A stretch of 64,000 bases of DNA from CAZWCE01 sp964632505 (GCA_964632505.1 CAZWCE010000001.1:310001-374000), one strand, 5' to 3'; counted from the stretch's first letter, positions 35,979 to 45,183 are shown. Numbers and translations are program-made. The notes: generated from the sequence alone by a model not told the origin.

Positions 35979-36857
35979 ATGCGACCATTTTCTCTTTGCC
36001 GAAGTCGACGGTTTCGGATCACGCATTTGTTCTGTAGTTTCGTCTGCTGCCTGGTGTTGCTCTCCGGGGTGATCGCTTCGGCCCAGGAAGGTGCGCCGCG
36101 CGTCCTGGCCCCCGGCGTGATGACCACGATCGAATCGGAACCCCAGTTCGACGAATCGCACAATCGGGCCGACATCGTCGAGTTGCTCGCCGTCGATGCC
36201 GATTTCGACTGGGCCAAGGATGTCCGATTCAGTCGCGATATCTGGGCGCTGGAATTCAGCTTCAAGCCGGTTCGCATGATGTGGGTCGATCTCCCCCAGG
36301 CCGATGGGACCATGGATCGCAAACTCGTCTGGTACATGGTCTATTCGGTGACCAACGTCGGAAACACCCTCCATCCGGTGAAGCAGGAAAACGGCACCTA
36401 TACGCACGAATCGATTGAAACGCCGATCACTTTTCTTCCGCAGTTCCTCTTGGTGAGCAACGAGTATCTCAAGGAATACCCGGACCGTGTCATTCCCGCG
36501 GCCTTCGGGGAAATCGCCCAGCGAGAGGACCCGAACCGAAAATTCTACAACTCGGTCGACATCAGCAACGAGCCGCTCGAACCGGGCGAGACCCGTTGGG
36601 GCATCGCGATGTGGACGAACATCGATGCGAAAATCGACCGGTTCTCCGTGTATGTCGGCGGTCTGACCAACGCCTATCGATGGACCGACAAGGCCGACGC
36701 CTACACTCCCGACACCCCCCCGGGGGCTGCCCGGCAGATGGTCCGGAAAGTTCTGAAGCTCAATTTTTGGCGTCCCGGCGACGAATTCGACCAAAATGAG
36801 CGGGAAATTCGTCTCGGCATCCCGGGAGAGGTTGACTCCGAGTGGATCTGGCGGTAA
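35979..36857 (+). CDS. Secreted protein of unknown function
   Basis: A 292-residue protein with an N-terminal export signal (LFCSFVCCLVLLSGVIASAQ, about residues 18-37). The mature part is mixed alpha/beta with many aromatic residues (DIWALEFSFKPVRMMWVD, KLVWYMVYSVTNVGN). It ends in VDSEWIWR. I do not recognise a family beyond its being a planctomycete-type exported protein. It has its own promoter. It sits upstream of rpmA, where L21 (rplU) is usually found, but it is clearly not a ribosomal protein. Confidence 0.75.
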   Translation: MRPFSLCRSRRFRITHLFCSFVCCLVLLSGVIASAQEGAPRVLAPGVMTTIESEPQFDESHNRADIVELLAVDADFDWAKDVRFSRDIWALEFSFKPVRMMWVDLPQADGTMDRKLVWYMVYSVTNVGNTLHPVKQENGTYTHESIETPITFLPQFLLVSNEYLKEYPDRVIPAAFGEIAQREDPNRKFYNSVDISNEPLEPGETRWGIAMWTNIDAKIDRFSVYVGGLTNAYRWTDKADAYTPDTPPGAARQMVRKVLKLNFWRPGDEFDQNEREIRLGIPGEVDSEWIWR

Positions 36858-37039
36858 TAATATAAGACTCCGTCGAATTTCGGTGAATCGTCCCCATGTG
36901 AATCGCCTCCTGCGCTCCACGCGGGAGAAACCACCAACGCCGGAGATTCACCTCGATCGAATCCTCTTTCGGCATGCGCCGCGCGCGAATGCCGTCGGTA
37001 GATATCCGCTACTTCGTTTTTTAGGAAAAAGGGATTGTT

Positions 37040-37312
37040 ATGGCGCATAAGAAAGGTCAAGGTTCCAGTCGGAACGGTCGCGACTCGAATGCCCAACGAC
37101 GCGGCATCAAAAAATACGGCGGCGAAGTCGTCCATCCCGGCAACATCATTGTTCGTCAGGTCGGGAACAAGTGGCACCCCGGCAAGGGCGTCGGGCAGGG
37201 GAACGATTACACGCTCTTCGCCTTGAAAGATGGCTACATCAAGTTCGATCGCGGCGGACGTCGGGTCAACGTGGTCGAAGAGAATCCCAACACCGTGGCG
37301 GCTTCCAACTGA
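37040..37312 (+). CDS. rpmA: 50S ribosomal protein L27
   Basis: A 90-residue protein of the 50S subunit near the peptidyl-transferase centre. MAHKKGQGSSRNGRDSNAQR is the classic L27 N-terminus, already in its mature form without an extra leader. GNIIVRQVGNKWHPGKGVGQG follows, with GRRVNVVEE near the end. AGGAAAAAGGG precedes the ATG. The leader at 36970-36994 contains a 6-bp CGGCAT/ATGCCG hairpin. The usual partner gene rplU (L21) is not upstream. A terminator follows, then obg. Confidence 0.96.
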   Translation: MAHKKGQGSSRNGRDSNAQRRGIKKYGGEVVHPGNIIVRQVGNKWHPGKGVGQGNDYTLFALKDGYIKFDRGGRRVNVVEENPNTVAASN

Positions 37313-37373
37313 GCGATCCAACGCGCAGCGGCTCGATTGCGATGATCCGAACCGCTTCCAGGGTATCCCTCGA

Positions 37374-37402
37374 GGATCAGATTCATTTCTGATCCTTTTT
37401 TT
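37374..37402 (+). terminator. Intrinsic terminator between rpmA and obg
   Basis: GGATCAGA and TCTGATCC form a perfect 8-bp stem with a 6-nt loop, followed by seven T (37396-37402). It separates rpmA from obg, only 35 nt before the obg start, so read-through may be regulated. Confidence 0.85.
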
Positions 37403-37437
37403 CTTGCCTTAGGCCGGTTATGCCGAATCGAGGTCCG

Positions 37438-38436
37438 ATGTTTGTCGACGAAGTGGTCATCGAAGTCGAAGCGGGCAAGGGAGGCGACGGCTGCGTCAGC
37501 TTCCGGCGCGAGAAGTACGTTCCCCGGGGCGGCCCCGACGGCGGCGACGGCGGCAACGGCGGCCATGTGATTCTCCAAGCGGATCAAAACGTCGACAGCC
37601 TCGTCCAAATCGCACACCGGAAACGCTGGACGGCCCGGAAGGGGCAACCCGGCAGTGGAGCCCAGCGCCACGGCGCTTCGGCGCCCGATACCGTGTTGAA
37701 AGTGCCCGTCGGCACGATCGTCTACGACGCGGCGAACGACTTCATCATGAAGGATCTGGCCGAGCCGGGCGACCAAGTCATTGCGGCTCGGGGCGGAAAA
37801 GGCGGCAAGGGCAATGTGCGGTTCAAATCGTCGACGAACCGCGCTCCCAGGCAATCGACTCCCGGCGGCGAGGGCGAAACCCGCCGCATCCGGTTGGAAC
37901 TCCGCGTCATTGCCGATGTCGGACTGGTCGGCAAACCGAACGCCGGCAAAAGTACACTGTTGAGCCGGCTTTCGCGCGCCAAACCGGAGATCGCCGATTA
38001 TCCGTTCACCACGAAAATACCCAATCTCGGGCGCGTTCAGGTCGACTTCGACCGATCGTTCATCATGGCCGACATTCCGGGCCTGATCGAAGGGGCCAGT
38101 CGCGGCGTGGGGCTCGGGCACGACTTCCTCCGCCACATCCAACGGGCCGGCATTCTGGTGCACTTGGTCGAACCGGCCCCTCTCGACGGCACTTCCCCCT
38201 GGGAAAATTACCAGTCGATTCGACGAGAACTGGAGGCCTTCGATGAACAACTCGGCGAGCGCCCCGAGGTGGTGGTCGTCACGAAGGCCGACCTTCCCGA
38301 AGCCGAGACGGTTCGGCGGGAACTGTCTGAAAAACTCGAGCAAGACGTTCTGCTCATCTCCGCGGTCACCGGCGAAAACCTCAATCACTTGGTCGGGGCG
38401 GTTTCTCGTTTGATCGCCCCCCCCGATCCATGGTAA
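37438..38436 (+). CDS. obgE: Obg family GTPase
   Basis: A 332-residue essential GTPase involved in large-subunit ribosome maturation and stress response. The glycine-rich Obg domain begins at MFVDEVVIEVEAGKGGDGC and holds GGPDGGDGGNGG and GGKGGKGN. The G1 motif is GKPNAGKST, the switch is YPFTT, and the G3 motif is DIPGLIEGA; VVTKADLPE supplies the G4 motif. It ends after the G domain, without the C-terminal TGS or OCT extension. I take ATG 37438, where the family starts; ATG 37420 is open too. The rpmA-obg order is the common bacterial one. Confidence 0.93.
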   Translation: MFVDEVVIEVEAGKGGDGCVSFRREKYVPRGGPDGGDGGNGGHVILQADQNVDSLVQIAHRKRWTARKGQPGSGAQRHGASAPDTVLKVPVGTIVYDAANDFIMKDLAEPGDQVIAARGGKGGKGNVRFKSSTNRAPRQSTPGGEGETRRIRLELRVIADVGLVGKPNAGKSTLLSRLSRAKPEIADYPFTTKIPNLGRVQVDFDRSFIMADIPGLIEGASRGVGLGHDFLRHIQRAGILVHLVEPAPLDGTSPWENYQSIRRELEAFDEQLGERPEVVVVTKADLPEAETVRRELSEKLEQDVLLISAVTGENLNHLVGAVSRLIAPPDPW

Positions 38437-38500
38437 AATAGTCATCCTTGTGAGTGATGGATCTCTGTTTTTCCCGTCCCCCCTTTGCCGAATCATTCCC

Positions 38501-39415
38501 ATGCGACATTTCCTTCTCGAGCCGACGGACGGCCGCTTCTTGCGGTCCACGATTCGAGGGTTCTCCCTGGTGGAATTATTAGTGGTGATCGCGATCCTCG
38601 GCATCCTGCTGGCGCTGTTGCTTCCGGCGGTCCAGGCGGCCCGGGAGGCCTCCCGGCGAATGCAATGCACCGGCCGATTGCGGCAACTCGGGCTGGGGAT
38701 GCATCATTACGCCACGTTGCACGGCGTTTATCCGTTGCCGAAGACCACCGATCCGGACCACAGCCTCTTGACGTTTCTCTTACCACATCTGGAACAGACC
38801 GCGCTCTATGAGCGGATCGACTTCTCGGAGAATTGGCGCGCGAGGGTCAATCGACCGGCGACCGATACCCATCTGGCGATGTTCCGCTGTCCGACGGCGC
38901 CTTCGAACCGCACCTGCCGCGGCAGGGATTATTACGTCTCCGACTACGCTCCCTGCGAATACGTGCACGCCTCGATCCGGAAGGTGCTGATCGCCGAAGG
39001 GCGAATCCGTCCGCGACACGACTGGAACAACCTCCTTCAACCGGCCTGGAAGGGTTTTTCCGCTCCGGAAGATGTCCGCGACGGACTATCGAATACGATG
39101 ATGCTCTTCGAATGCGGGGGCCGACCGCGAAAGTTCGCTTCCGGCGGTCGAGAAGTGGATGCCGACGCCTCGCCCAAAGCGCCGATGTCCGGAGCGTCCT
39201 GGGCCGATAGCGAGCTGGAGTTTTGGATCCACGATCGCTGCCGGGGAGGGCAGCTCTTCAACTGCAACAACTACAACGAGATCTTCAGTTTTCATCCCGG
39301 CGGAGCCAACTTCCTCTACGGCGACGGCAGCGTGCGGTTCCACCCGGAAACAATCGCTACCGAGGCCTTTCTCTCCCGCTTCACACGCGCCGGGGGCGAG
39401 GTCCTTTCCGAATGA
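38501..39415 (+). CDS. DUF1559 domain prepilin-like protein
   Basis: A 304-residue protein with a type IV prepilin start. RGFSLVELLVVIAILGILLA puts the cleavage after G20 and the conserved Glu at mature position 5 (E25). PAVQAAREASRRMQCTGRLR continues the DUF1559 helix. The C-terminal part, HPGGANFLYGDGSVRFHPE, is the family H-x-G-G signature. Planctomycetes carry very many of these pseudopilin-like proteins; their function is unknown. I chose ATG 38501, though no clear ribosome site is seen for it or for the GTG at 38450. Confidence 0.88.
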   Translation: MRHFLLEPTDGRFLRSTIRGFSLVELLVVIAILGILLALLLPAVQAAREASRRMQCTGRLRQLGLGMHHYATLHGVYPLPKTTDPDHSLLTFLLPHLEQTALYERIDFSENWRARVNRPATDTHLAMFRCPTAPSNRTCRGRDYYVSDYAPCEYVHASIRKVLIAEGRIRPRHDWNNLLQPAWKGFSAPEDVRDGLSNTMMLFECGGRPRKFASGGREVDADASPKAPMSGASWADSELEFWIHDRCRGGQLFNCNNYNEIFSFHPGGANFLYGDGSVRFHPETIATEAFLSRFTRAGGEVLSE

Positions 39416-39933
39416 TCGCCCCTACCGCCCGTCGCGATAAAACCGCTTTGAGCCGCAAGACCGGAATCTTTTCTTCGGTAGGACGAATTCTCGCTCGTTT
39501 TTCCCCGGTTTTTCCGCTCAAGGGTGGGTTCTCGATCTACATTTATTTGACGTGTCTCCGGGAGAGCCTACCCGCGCGAAGCTCCTTTGATTTCCTTCCT
39601 CGATGAATGCGCGACGCGTTTCGCCACTTGAGCCCATGAAGTACGACTCGCTTGAATCCGGAATCGGGCATTGGCGTCCCTTGAAATGATCTCCGCGGGG
39701 TTCCATCCACCGTCTTATCGAAAACATTTCGAAGCGGTGGAACTTGGCCGATTCCCTCGCGGTGATCGAATCCCCATTTTGAGCGTTGCATCAATCGTGA
39801 ACTCAGCGAACAGCGAGACGCCGGCCCACGGGCGTCCTTGCGTGAACGACGGGTTCGTACTGATGCGAACATGAATCACTTATTTTCGTATCCAAACGAA
39901 ATCGTACCCTTGGATCGATAAGGAGTCGAAAAC
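39416..39933. other. Intergenic region upstream of cheW
   Basis: About 520 nt without a convincing gene. A TTGACG at 39547 has no matching -10. Short open frames on both strands (for instance 39671-39874 plus) have no ribosome site or recognisable motif. Confidence 0.45.
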
Positions 39934-40467
39934 ATGGCAACTGACCTTAAGAATCCGGCCCTCCAGCAAGAGGAAAACCGCGGCAGCGCACTCGACGCAT
40001 TTGATGCCGGCAACGAAGATACCCTCAAGGACATGTATCTGACATTCCGGTTGGGCGAAGAGGATTACGGCCTGGAAATCCGCTACGTGACGGAGATCGT
40101 CGGCATGCAGAAGATCACCGAGGTTCCCGACATGCCCCATTTCGTCAAGGGCGTGGTGAACCTACGAGGGCAAGTGATTCCGGTGATCGACATGCGTCTT
40201 CGCTTCAACATGTCGAGCCGAGACTATGATGAACGGACGTGCATCGTCGTGATCAACCTGAAAAGCGTGCAGGTCGGACTGGTCGTCGACACGGTAAACG
40301 AAGTCCGCTCGATCAGCGAAGAAGATGTCTCTCCTCCACCGTCGGCCGCCGATGCCCAAAGTGCGCAGTACATCCACGGGATGGGCAAGGTAGGCGACGA
40401 GGTCAAGATCCTGCTCGACGCCAACCGACTTCTTTTCGAAGACGAGATCTCCGCTCTGTCCAACTGA
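39934..40467 (+). CDS. cheW: CheW-like chemotaxis coupling protein
   Basis: A 177-residue scaffold that links receptors to the CheA kinase. The SH3-like double barrel is visible: YLTFRLGEEDYGLEIRYVTEIVG, then FVKGVVNLRGQVIPVIDMR with the conserved NLRG, then VGLVVDTVNEVRSI. The N-terminal 30 residues are a disordered Gln/Asp-rich extension beyond the usual CheW length. AAGGAG precedes the ATG. It stands alone before a terminator. CheX at 34767 is the only other chemotaxis-type gene in the window. Confidence 0.92.
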   Translation: MATDLKNPALQQEENRGSALDAFDAGNEDTLKDMYLTFRLGEEDYGLEIRYVTEIVGMQKITEVPDMPHFVKGVVNLRGQVIPVIDMRLRFNMSSRDYDERTCIVVINLKSVQVGLVVDTVNEVRSISEEDVSPPPSAADAQSAQYIHGMGKVGDEVKILLDANRLLFEDEISALSN

Positions 40468-40512
40468 ACCAACCGGTCGAGCGACCGCCGTCCCTTGTTC
40501 CACAACGACGCG

Positions 40513-40548
40513 CGCCGTGCTCTCTCTCGAGGGAGCGCGGCGTTTTTT
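40513..40548 (+). terminator. Intrinsic terminator after cheW
   Basis: CGCCG/CGGCG with inner GCTC/GAGC pairing forms a long hairpin, followed by six T (40543-40548). Confidence 0.85.
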
Positions 40549-40627
40549 CTTGATCGCGCGGTGAAAAACCTTTATAACTGGCAGAAAGAGATTCGCCCGT
40601 TTTCACCTTGCGACTTGAGGAAAGCCG

Positions 40628-42583
40628 ATGGTTTCAGCCGCATTTCTCCCTCTCCGATTCGAGAAGATCCCGCCCCTTTGGTTTTGCTGCGCAGGCGTCA
40701 CTCTTTTCATTTTCGCAATGGTTCCATGGGTTCACGCCGCCGAACCGACTTTTCCGTCCGGGGACGGCTCCCGGCCGAATATTCTCTGGATCACTTGCGA
40801 AGACATCTCGCCGAATCTGGGATGCTACGGAGACGATTTCGCCGTCACGCCGCATCTCGATCGGCTGGCCGAACAGGGAACCCGTTATACCAACGCCTTT
40901 GGAATCACCGGTGTCTGCGCGGTGAACCGCTCCTGCTTGATCACCGGGTGCTATTCCTCTTCGCTGGGAAGTCAAGACATGCGCAGCCGCACGCGGCTTC
41001 CCGAGTCGATCGAGGCCTTCACCGCCCATCTCCGACGATCCGGCTACTTCTGCACGAACAACTCCAAAACCGACTACAATTTTCCCGTCCCGAAAAACGC
41101 CTGGGACGAGTGCAGCGGCAAGGCGCACTGGCGGCATCGGAAGGAGGGACAACCGTTTTTTGCCGTGTTCAATGAAACCTGCACGCATGAGAGCCAATAT
41201 CGCCTTCCCGACCAGAGGTTCTTTCAGCGGACCGCCCGACTGACCGAAGGGCAACGGCACGATCCCCAAAAGGTGCCTCTCCCGCCGATCCATCCCGATT
41301 CGCCGGAGTCGCGGCAGGATTGGGCCCGATACCACGACCTCATCACCGCCATGGATGACTGGGTCGGCGAGTTGCTTGAGCAACTCAAAGATGACGGACT
41401 CGAGGAGAACACGATCGTCTTCTTCTATTCCGACCATGGAGCGGGCATGCCGGGCATGAAGAAATGGGTCTGGGAATCGGGGTTGCGGGTGCCGCTGATC
41501 GTGCACTTCCCGGAGCAGTGGCGTCATTTGGCCCCCACACCGCCGGGAGAATCGACCGACCGACTGGTCAGCTTCGTCGACTTCGCCCCCACCGTGTTGA
41601 GCCTGACCGGCGTGACGATTCCTTCGTATATGCAGGGGAAAGCGTTTCTCGGCGAAAAGACCGCGGCCCCACGTGAAAGCGTGCATATCATCCGCGATCG
41701 CATGGCGGAACGTTACGATCTGATCCGCGGCGTCCGCAACAAGCGGTATCAGTATCTGCGGAACTTCATGCCGCACCTCCCTTGGTCGCAGTATGTCAGC
41801 TATACGGAACAGATGCCCACCATGCGAATCTGGCGATCTCGCGCCGAGTCCGGCGAACTCGACGAGGTACAGGCTCGATATTTTCAACCGAAGCCGACCG
41901 AAGAGCTCTACGACGTCGCGAAGGACCCCTGGCAATTGAACAACCTGGCCGACGACCCGGCCCATCGCGAGACGCTCCGAAAGATGCGGCGGACGATGCT
42001 CGAATGGCAACGGGAGACCGGCGATCTGGGATTGCTGCCGGAGTATGAGATGCACCGCCGGGCCGAAGGAATCACCCCCTGGGAGGTCGGGCACGATCCC
42101 GTCTTGAATCCGCTCGATGCACTCCAGCCGATCGCGCTGCTGGCCTCCGACCGGAACCTGAAGAACGTGAGGCGACTCGCCTCCACGCTCGGAAACCAGA
42201 AAAACGATCCGGCGGTCCGCTGGTGGGCGGCGATGGGGCTGACGATGCTCGGCGAAAAGGCGGCTCCCGCGACCGAAACGCTCCTCACAGCGCTCGACGA
42301 TCCTTCGCCGAACGTCCGCGTCGAGGCGGCCGAAGCCCTCTCGTTGCTGGGAAAAAACGAAAAAGCCGTGCCCGTTTTGCTCGAAGCTCTGGAGCACCCG
42401 ACCCCTTTCATCCGCTTGCGCGCCGTCAACGTCTTCGACCGTCTCGATCCTTCGGTGGCCGCTCCCCATGCTGAATCGATTCGCCAAGCGTCGATGCAGG
42501 GAATCTTTCCGGCCGATTACCTCAACCGCATCACCGGATACCTCGCCGATCAGCTTCAGCAGGCATCCGAAGAACCACATTGA
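40628..42583 (+). CDS. Sulfatase with C-terminal HEAT repeats and atypical active-site motif
   Basis: A 651-residue exported hydrolase of the sulfatase (alkaline phosphatase superfamily) fold. A signal peptide (about 1-37) is followed by PNILWITCEDISPNLGCYGDD, a metal-binding segment. The expected formylglycine motif is at GVCAVNRSCLITG: C97-A-V-N-R101, instead of the usual C-x-P/A/S-x-R. HPDSPESRQDWARYHDLI and VFFYSDHGAGMPG match the family. From about 500 to the end the chain becomes HEAT-like helical repeats (NDPAVRWWAAMGLTMLGEKA, PNVRVEAAEALSLLGKNE). It probably removes sulfate esters from polysaccharides outside the cell. The next gene, 46 nt downstream, is a beta-helix protein, so the pair is likely one operon. 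Confidence 0.85.
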   Translation: MVSAAFLPLRFEKIPPLWFCCAGVTLFIFAMVPWVHAAEPTFPSGDGSRPNILWITCEDISPNLGCYGDDFAVTPHLDRLAEQGTRYTNAFGITGVCAVNRSCLITGCYSSSLGSQDMRSRTRLPESIEAFTAHLRRSGYFCTNNSKTDYNFPVPKNAWDECSGKAHWRHRKEGQPFFAVFNETCTHESQYRLPDQRFFQRTARLTEGQRHDPQKVPLPPIHPDSPESRQDWARYHDLITAMDDWVGELLEQLKDDGLEENTIVFFYSDHGAGMPGMKKWVWESGLRVPLIVHFPEQWRHLAPTPPGESTDRLVSFVDFAPTVLSLTGVTIPSYMQGKAFLGEKTAAPRESVHIIRDRMAERYDLIRGVRNKRYQYLRNFMPHLPWSQYVSYTEQMPTMRIWRSRAESGELDEVQARYFQPKPTEELYDVAKDPWQLNNLADDPAHRETLRKMRRTMLEWQRETGDLGLLPEYEMHRRAEGITPWEVGHDPVLNPLDALQPIALLASDRNLKNVRRLASTLGNQKNDPAVRWWAAMGLTMLGEKAAPATETLLTALDDPSPNVRVEAAEALSLLGKNEKAVPVLLEALEHPTPFIRLRAVNVFDRLDPSVAAPHAESIRQASMQGIFPADYLNRITGYLADQLQQASEEPH

Positions 42584-42629
42584 TACCGACCGCTTTCGAT
42601 TCGAACCGCCATGAAAGGAACGATCCTCC

Positions 42630-44732
42630 ATGACACGTCACTGCCGATGGCTCACGATTCTCTTGCTCACTTCCCTGATGATTCCGGCCTTCGCTCGCGC
42701 CGGTGTCCGGGCTGTACCGCTCTACGTCTCTCCCGGAGGAGATGATTCCGCCGACGGAGCTTCCCCGGACCAAGCGGTTCGCACGATTCGCCGCGCACGC
42801 GACCTGCTCCGCGAACGCAAGCAAAAAGGAGAGCTGACGCGGCCGGTTCGGGTGATTCTCGATGAGGGGCTCTACACGCTCCGGAAGCCGATCCGCTTCT
42901 CGCCCGAGGATTCCGGAACCGAGCAGTGTCCCATCACCTACGCGGCGGCCCGGAACACCACCCCCCGGCTGAGCGGCGGACGTCGCATCACCGGATGGAA
43001 AGAGGGTGAAGACGGCATCTGGACCGCGGAGGTCCCCGAAGCCAAAGGCGACCGGTGGGACTTTCGTCAGCTCTACGTCGACGGCAAACTGCGGCTCCGC
43101 GCCCGAGACCCCAACGAGGGGTTCCATCGCGTGGCCGGCTTTCCCGACGGCGGACGCGACGTCCATTACCATACCGATTGCAAACGGTTCGAGTATCATC
43201 CGGGCGATTTGAATCCCGAATGGAAGAATCTTCGCGACGTGGAGGTCATCGTCTATCATTTCTGGACCGATTCCCACCTCCCGATCGCCGAAATCGATAC
43301 GGAAAACCACATCGTCACCTTCCAGCACAAAGCGGGCAAGGTCTTCACCGACGACTTCAGCAGCGACGGGGCACGATACATCGTCGAGAACGTCTTCGAG
43401 GCGCTCGATGTCCCCGGCGAATGGTATCTCGACAAGGAAAAAGGTCTGCTGCATTACAAACCGTACCCGGAAGAGAACCTCCGGACGGCCGAGGTGATCG
43501 CCCCGGTGGCGCCGGCATTGTTGATCCTCGAGGGCAACCCGGGCCAAGGAGAGTACGTGCATGATCTGCATTTCGAAAATCTGGAGATGATGCACACCAA
43601 CTTCGTGCTGCCGCCGGGCAATTCGAACGACCGGCAGGGCTCCTCAAGCGTTCCGGCGGCTATTCGATTGCGCGGTGCCCAAGATTGCAGCTTCCGCGAA
43701 TGCACCGTCTCGAACCTCGGCACTTTCGCGTTCGAAATGATGGACGGGTGTTCTCATAATCTGTTCCAGGCAAACCTCATCGAGCATGTTGCCGCGGGGG
43801 GCTTTCGCATCGACGGCGGCGAGGGCACCGATTCCCCCCTACTGCGCACGCACGACAACACCCTCAGCGACAACGAGCTGGCCTACTACGGCGATTATTA
43901 TCCGTCGGCCGTCGGCATTCTTCTGATGAACACCTCGAGCAACCGCGTGATCCACAACGCCATCCATCACGGTTGGTACACCGGCATCTCCCTCGGGTGG
44001 GAGTGGGGCTACCAGCGCTCCATCGCCCGCGACAACCTCGTTGCCCATAATCACATCCACCACATCGGACAAGGGCTCCTCTCCGACATGGGCGCCATCT
44101 ACACCCTCGGAGTCTCGCCGGGGACGATCATTCGCCACAATCGCATTCACGACATCGAATCGAACCACTACGGCGGTTGGGGAATCTACAACGACGAAGG
44201 CTCCAGCCATATCCTCATCGAGAAGAACATCGTCTACAACACGAAGTTCGCCGGCTACAACATCCATTTCGCCAAGGAGATCACCGTGCGGAACAACATT
44301 TTCGCCTTCGGAAAACTCGAACAGATCAGCCGGGGGCGCGTCGAGCCGCACATCAGCGTCTTCTTCGAGAACAATATTATCTATTGGGTCGAGGGAGAAC
44401 TCTTCGCCAAGAACTGGCGCGACAGGACCTACCAATTCCACTTCCACCCGAAAAACAAGGAGGGAACGCGCTCGGCCAAAACAACGTTCACCAGCGACTG
44501 GAATGTCTTCTACAACCCGAATAAAAAATTGGAGGAGGTCGATTTCAACGGCCGAAGCTTCGAACAATGGCGCAGCGAGGGGAAGGATCGCCACTCGGTC
44601 TACGCCGACCCAAAGTTCGTCGACGCAAGCAGTTACGACTTTCGTCTCCAAGACGATTCCCCCGCGCTCGAGCTGGGATTCGAGCCGATCGAGAGCGAAG
44701 GCTTCGGACCACGATTTCCTCCGGGGGGGTAG
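42630..44732 (+). CDS. Secreted right-handed beta-helix protein (possible polysaccharide-active enzyme)
   Basis: A 700-residue exported protein. A signal peptide (LTILLLTSLMIPAFARAG, about 8-25) leads to the typical start of this group, LYVSPGGDDSADGASPDQAVRTIRRARD. From about residue 300 the chain runs through repeated coils with N-rich turns (GIYNDEGSSHILIEKNIVYN, EITVRNNIFAFG), the stacked pattern of a parallel beta-helix. Families such as GH141 share this layout, but I cannot name the activity. AAAGGA precedes the ATG. It follows the sulfatase by 46 nt, which suggests joint action on a sulfated glycan. Confidence 0.82.
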   Translation: MTRHCRWLTILLLTSLMIPAFARAGVRAVPLYVSPGGDDSADGASPDQAVRTIRRARDLLRERKQKGELTRPVRVILDEGLYTLRKPIRFSPEDSGTEQCPITYAAARNTTPRLSGGRRITGWKEGEDGIWTAEVPEAKGDRWDFRQLYVDGKLRLRARDPNEGFHRVAGFPDGGRDVHYHTDCKRFEYHPGDLNPEWKNLRDVEVIVYHFWTDSHLPIAEIDTENHIVTFQHKAGKVFTDDFSSDGARYIVENVFEALDVPGEWYLDKEKGLLHYKPYPEENLRTAEVIAPVAPALLILEGNPGQGEYVHDLHFENLEMMHTNFVLPPGNSNDRQGSSSVPAAIRLRGAQDCSFRECTVSNLGTFAFEMMDGCSHNLFQANLIEHVAAGGFRIDGGEGTDSPLLRTHDNTLSDNELAYYGDYYPSAVGILLMNTSSNRVIHNAIHHGWYTGISLGWEWGYQRSIARDNLVAHNHIHHIGQGLLSDMGAIYTLGVSPGTIIRHNRIHDIESNHYGGWGIYNDEGSSHILIEKNIVYNTKFAGYNIHFAKEITVRNNIFAFGKLEQISRGRVEPHISVFFENNIIYWVEGELFAKNWRDRTYQFHFHPKNKEGTRSAKTTFTSDWNVFYNPNKKLEEVDFNGRSFEQWRSEGKDRHSVYADPKFVDASSYDFRLQDDSPALELGFEPIESEGFGPRFPPGG

Positions 44733-44793
44733 ACAAATCCTCAAAAGATTGATAAAGTAGAAGGTACAACTCCGATTATGCAACAAGAACAGC

Positions 44794-44840
44794 AGAGCCC
44801 TGCTCATTGGTTCCCCACCGTGAGCGGGGCTCTCTTTTTT
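44794..44840 (+). terminator. Intrinsic terminator after the beta-helix gene
   Basis: AGAGCCCTGCTCA pairs with TGAGCGGGGCTCT (one mismatch), followed by CTTTTTT. Confidence 0.8.
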
Positions 44841-44913
44841 CCGGAGCACGAGATTCCCGATTCATCGCGGGAAGGCGATGTTCCAACCTCCCACTGCAAG
44901 AGAGGAGTGATCG

Positions 44914-45045
44914 ATGTCCTGTTTGAAAGGCAAGAAAAAGGCGAAAGAAAAGCCCGGCAATTACCGCTGCAAGAAATGCGAGGCGGTCGCCAAAAAGAAG
45001 AAAAATATCTGCAAACCGAAAAAGATCAAGGATAAGAAGGATTAG
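44914..45045 (+). CDS. 43-residue lysine/cysteine-rich mini-protein
   Basis: A very small gene: ATG at 44914 with AGAGGAG seven bases upstream, ending in TAG at 45043-45045. The product has 18 Lys and 4 Cys (C3, C19, C22, C33). YRCKKCEAVAKKKKNICKP holds a CxxC pair and a further Cys, a possible zinc-ribbon-like knuckle. It is strongly basic and may bind nucleic acid. It lies between the terminator of the beta-helix gene and the convergent SGNH gene, so it is a separate unit. Similar Lys/Cys mini-proteins are known to me only as unnamed families. No function assigned. Confidence 0.65.
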   Translation: MSCLKGKKKAKEKPGNYRCKKCEAVAKKKKNICKPKKIKDKKD

Positions 45046-45183
45046 CCGAAGAAGCCGGCCCTCGGCCGTTTCCAGACCGATGGATCGATTCGTCGGAGGC
45101 TTCGGCCGACGCGAGTCGCGAAGGTCGGTCACCGGCATCCGCCTCGGGATCGTTCCACTCCGCTTACGAAGATCGCCTTCCCA

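Noticed and set aside
40634..42631. 665-codon minus-strand frame
   Set aside because: Antisense shadow of the sulfatase gene, which has a signal peptide, ribosome site and family motifs.
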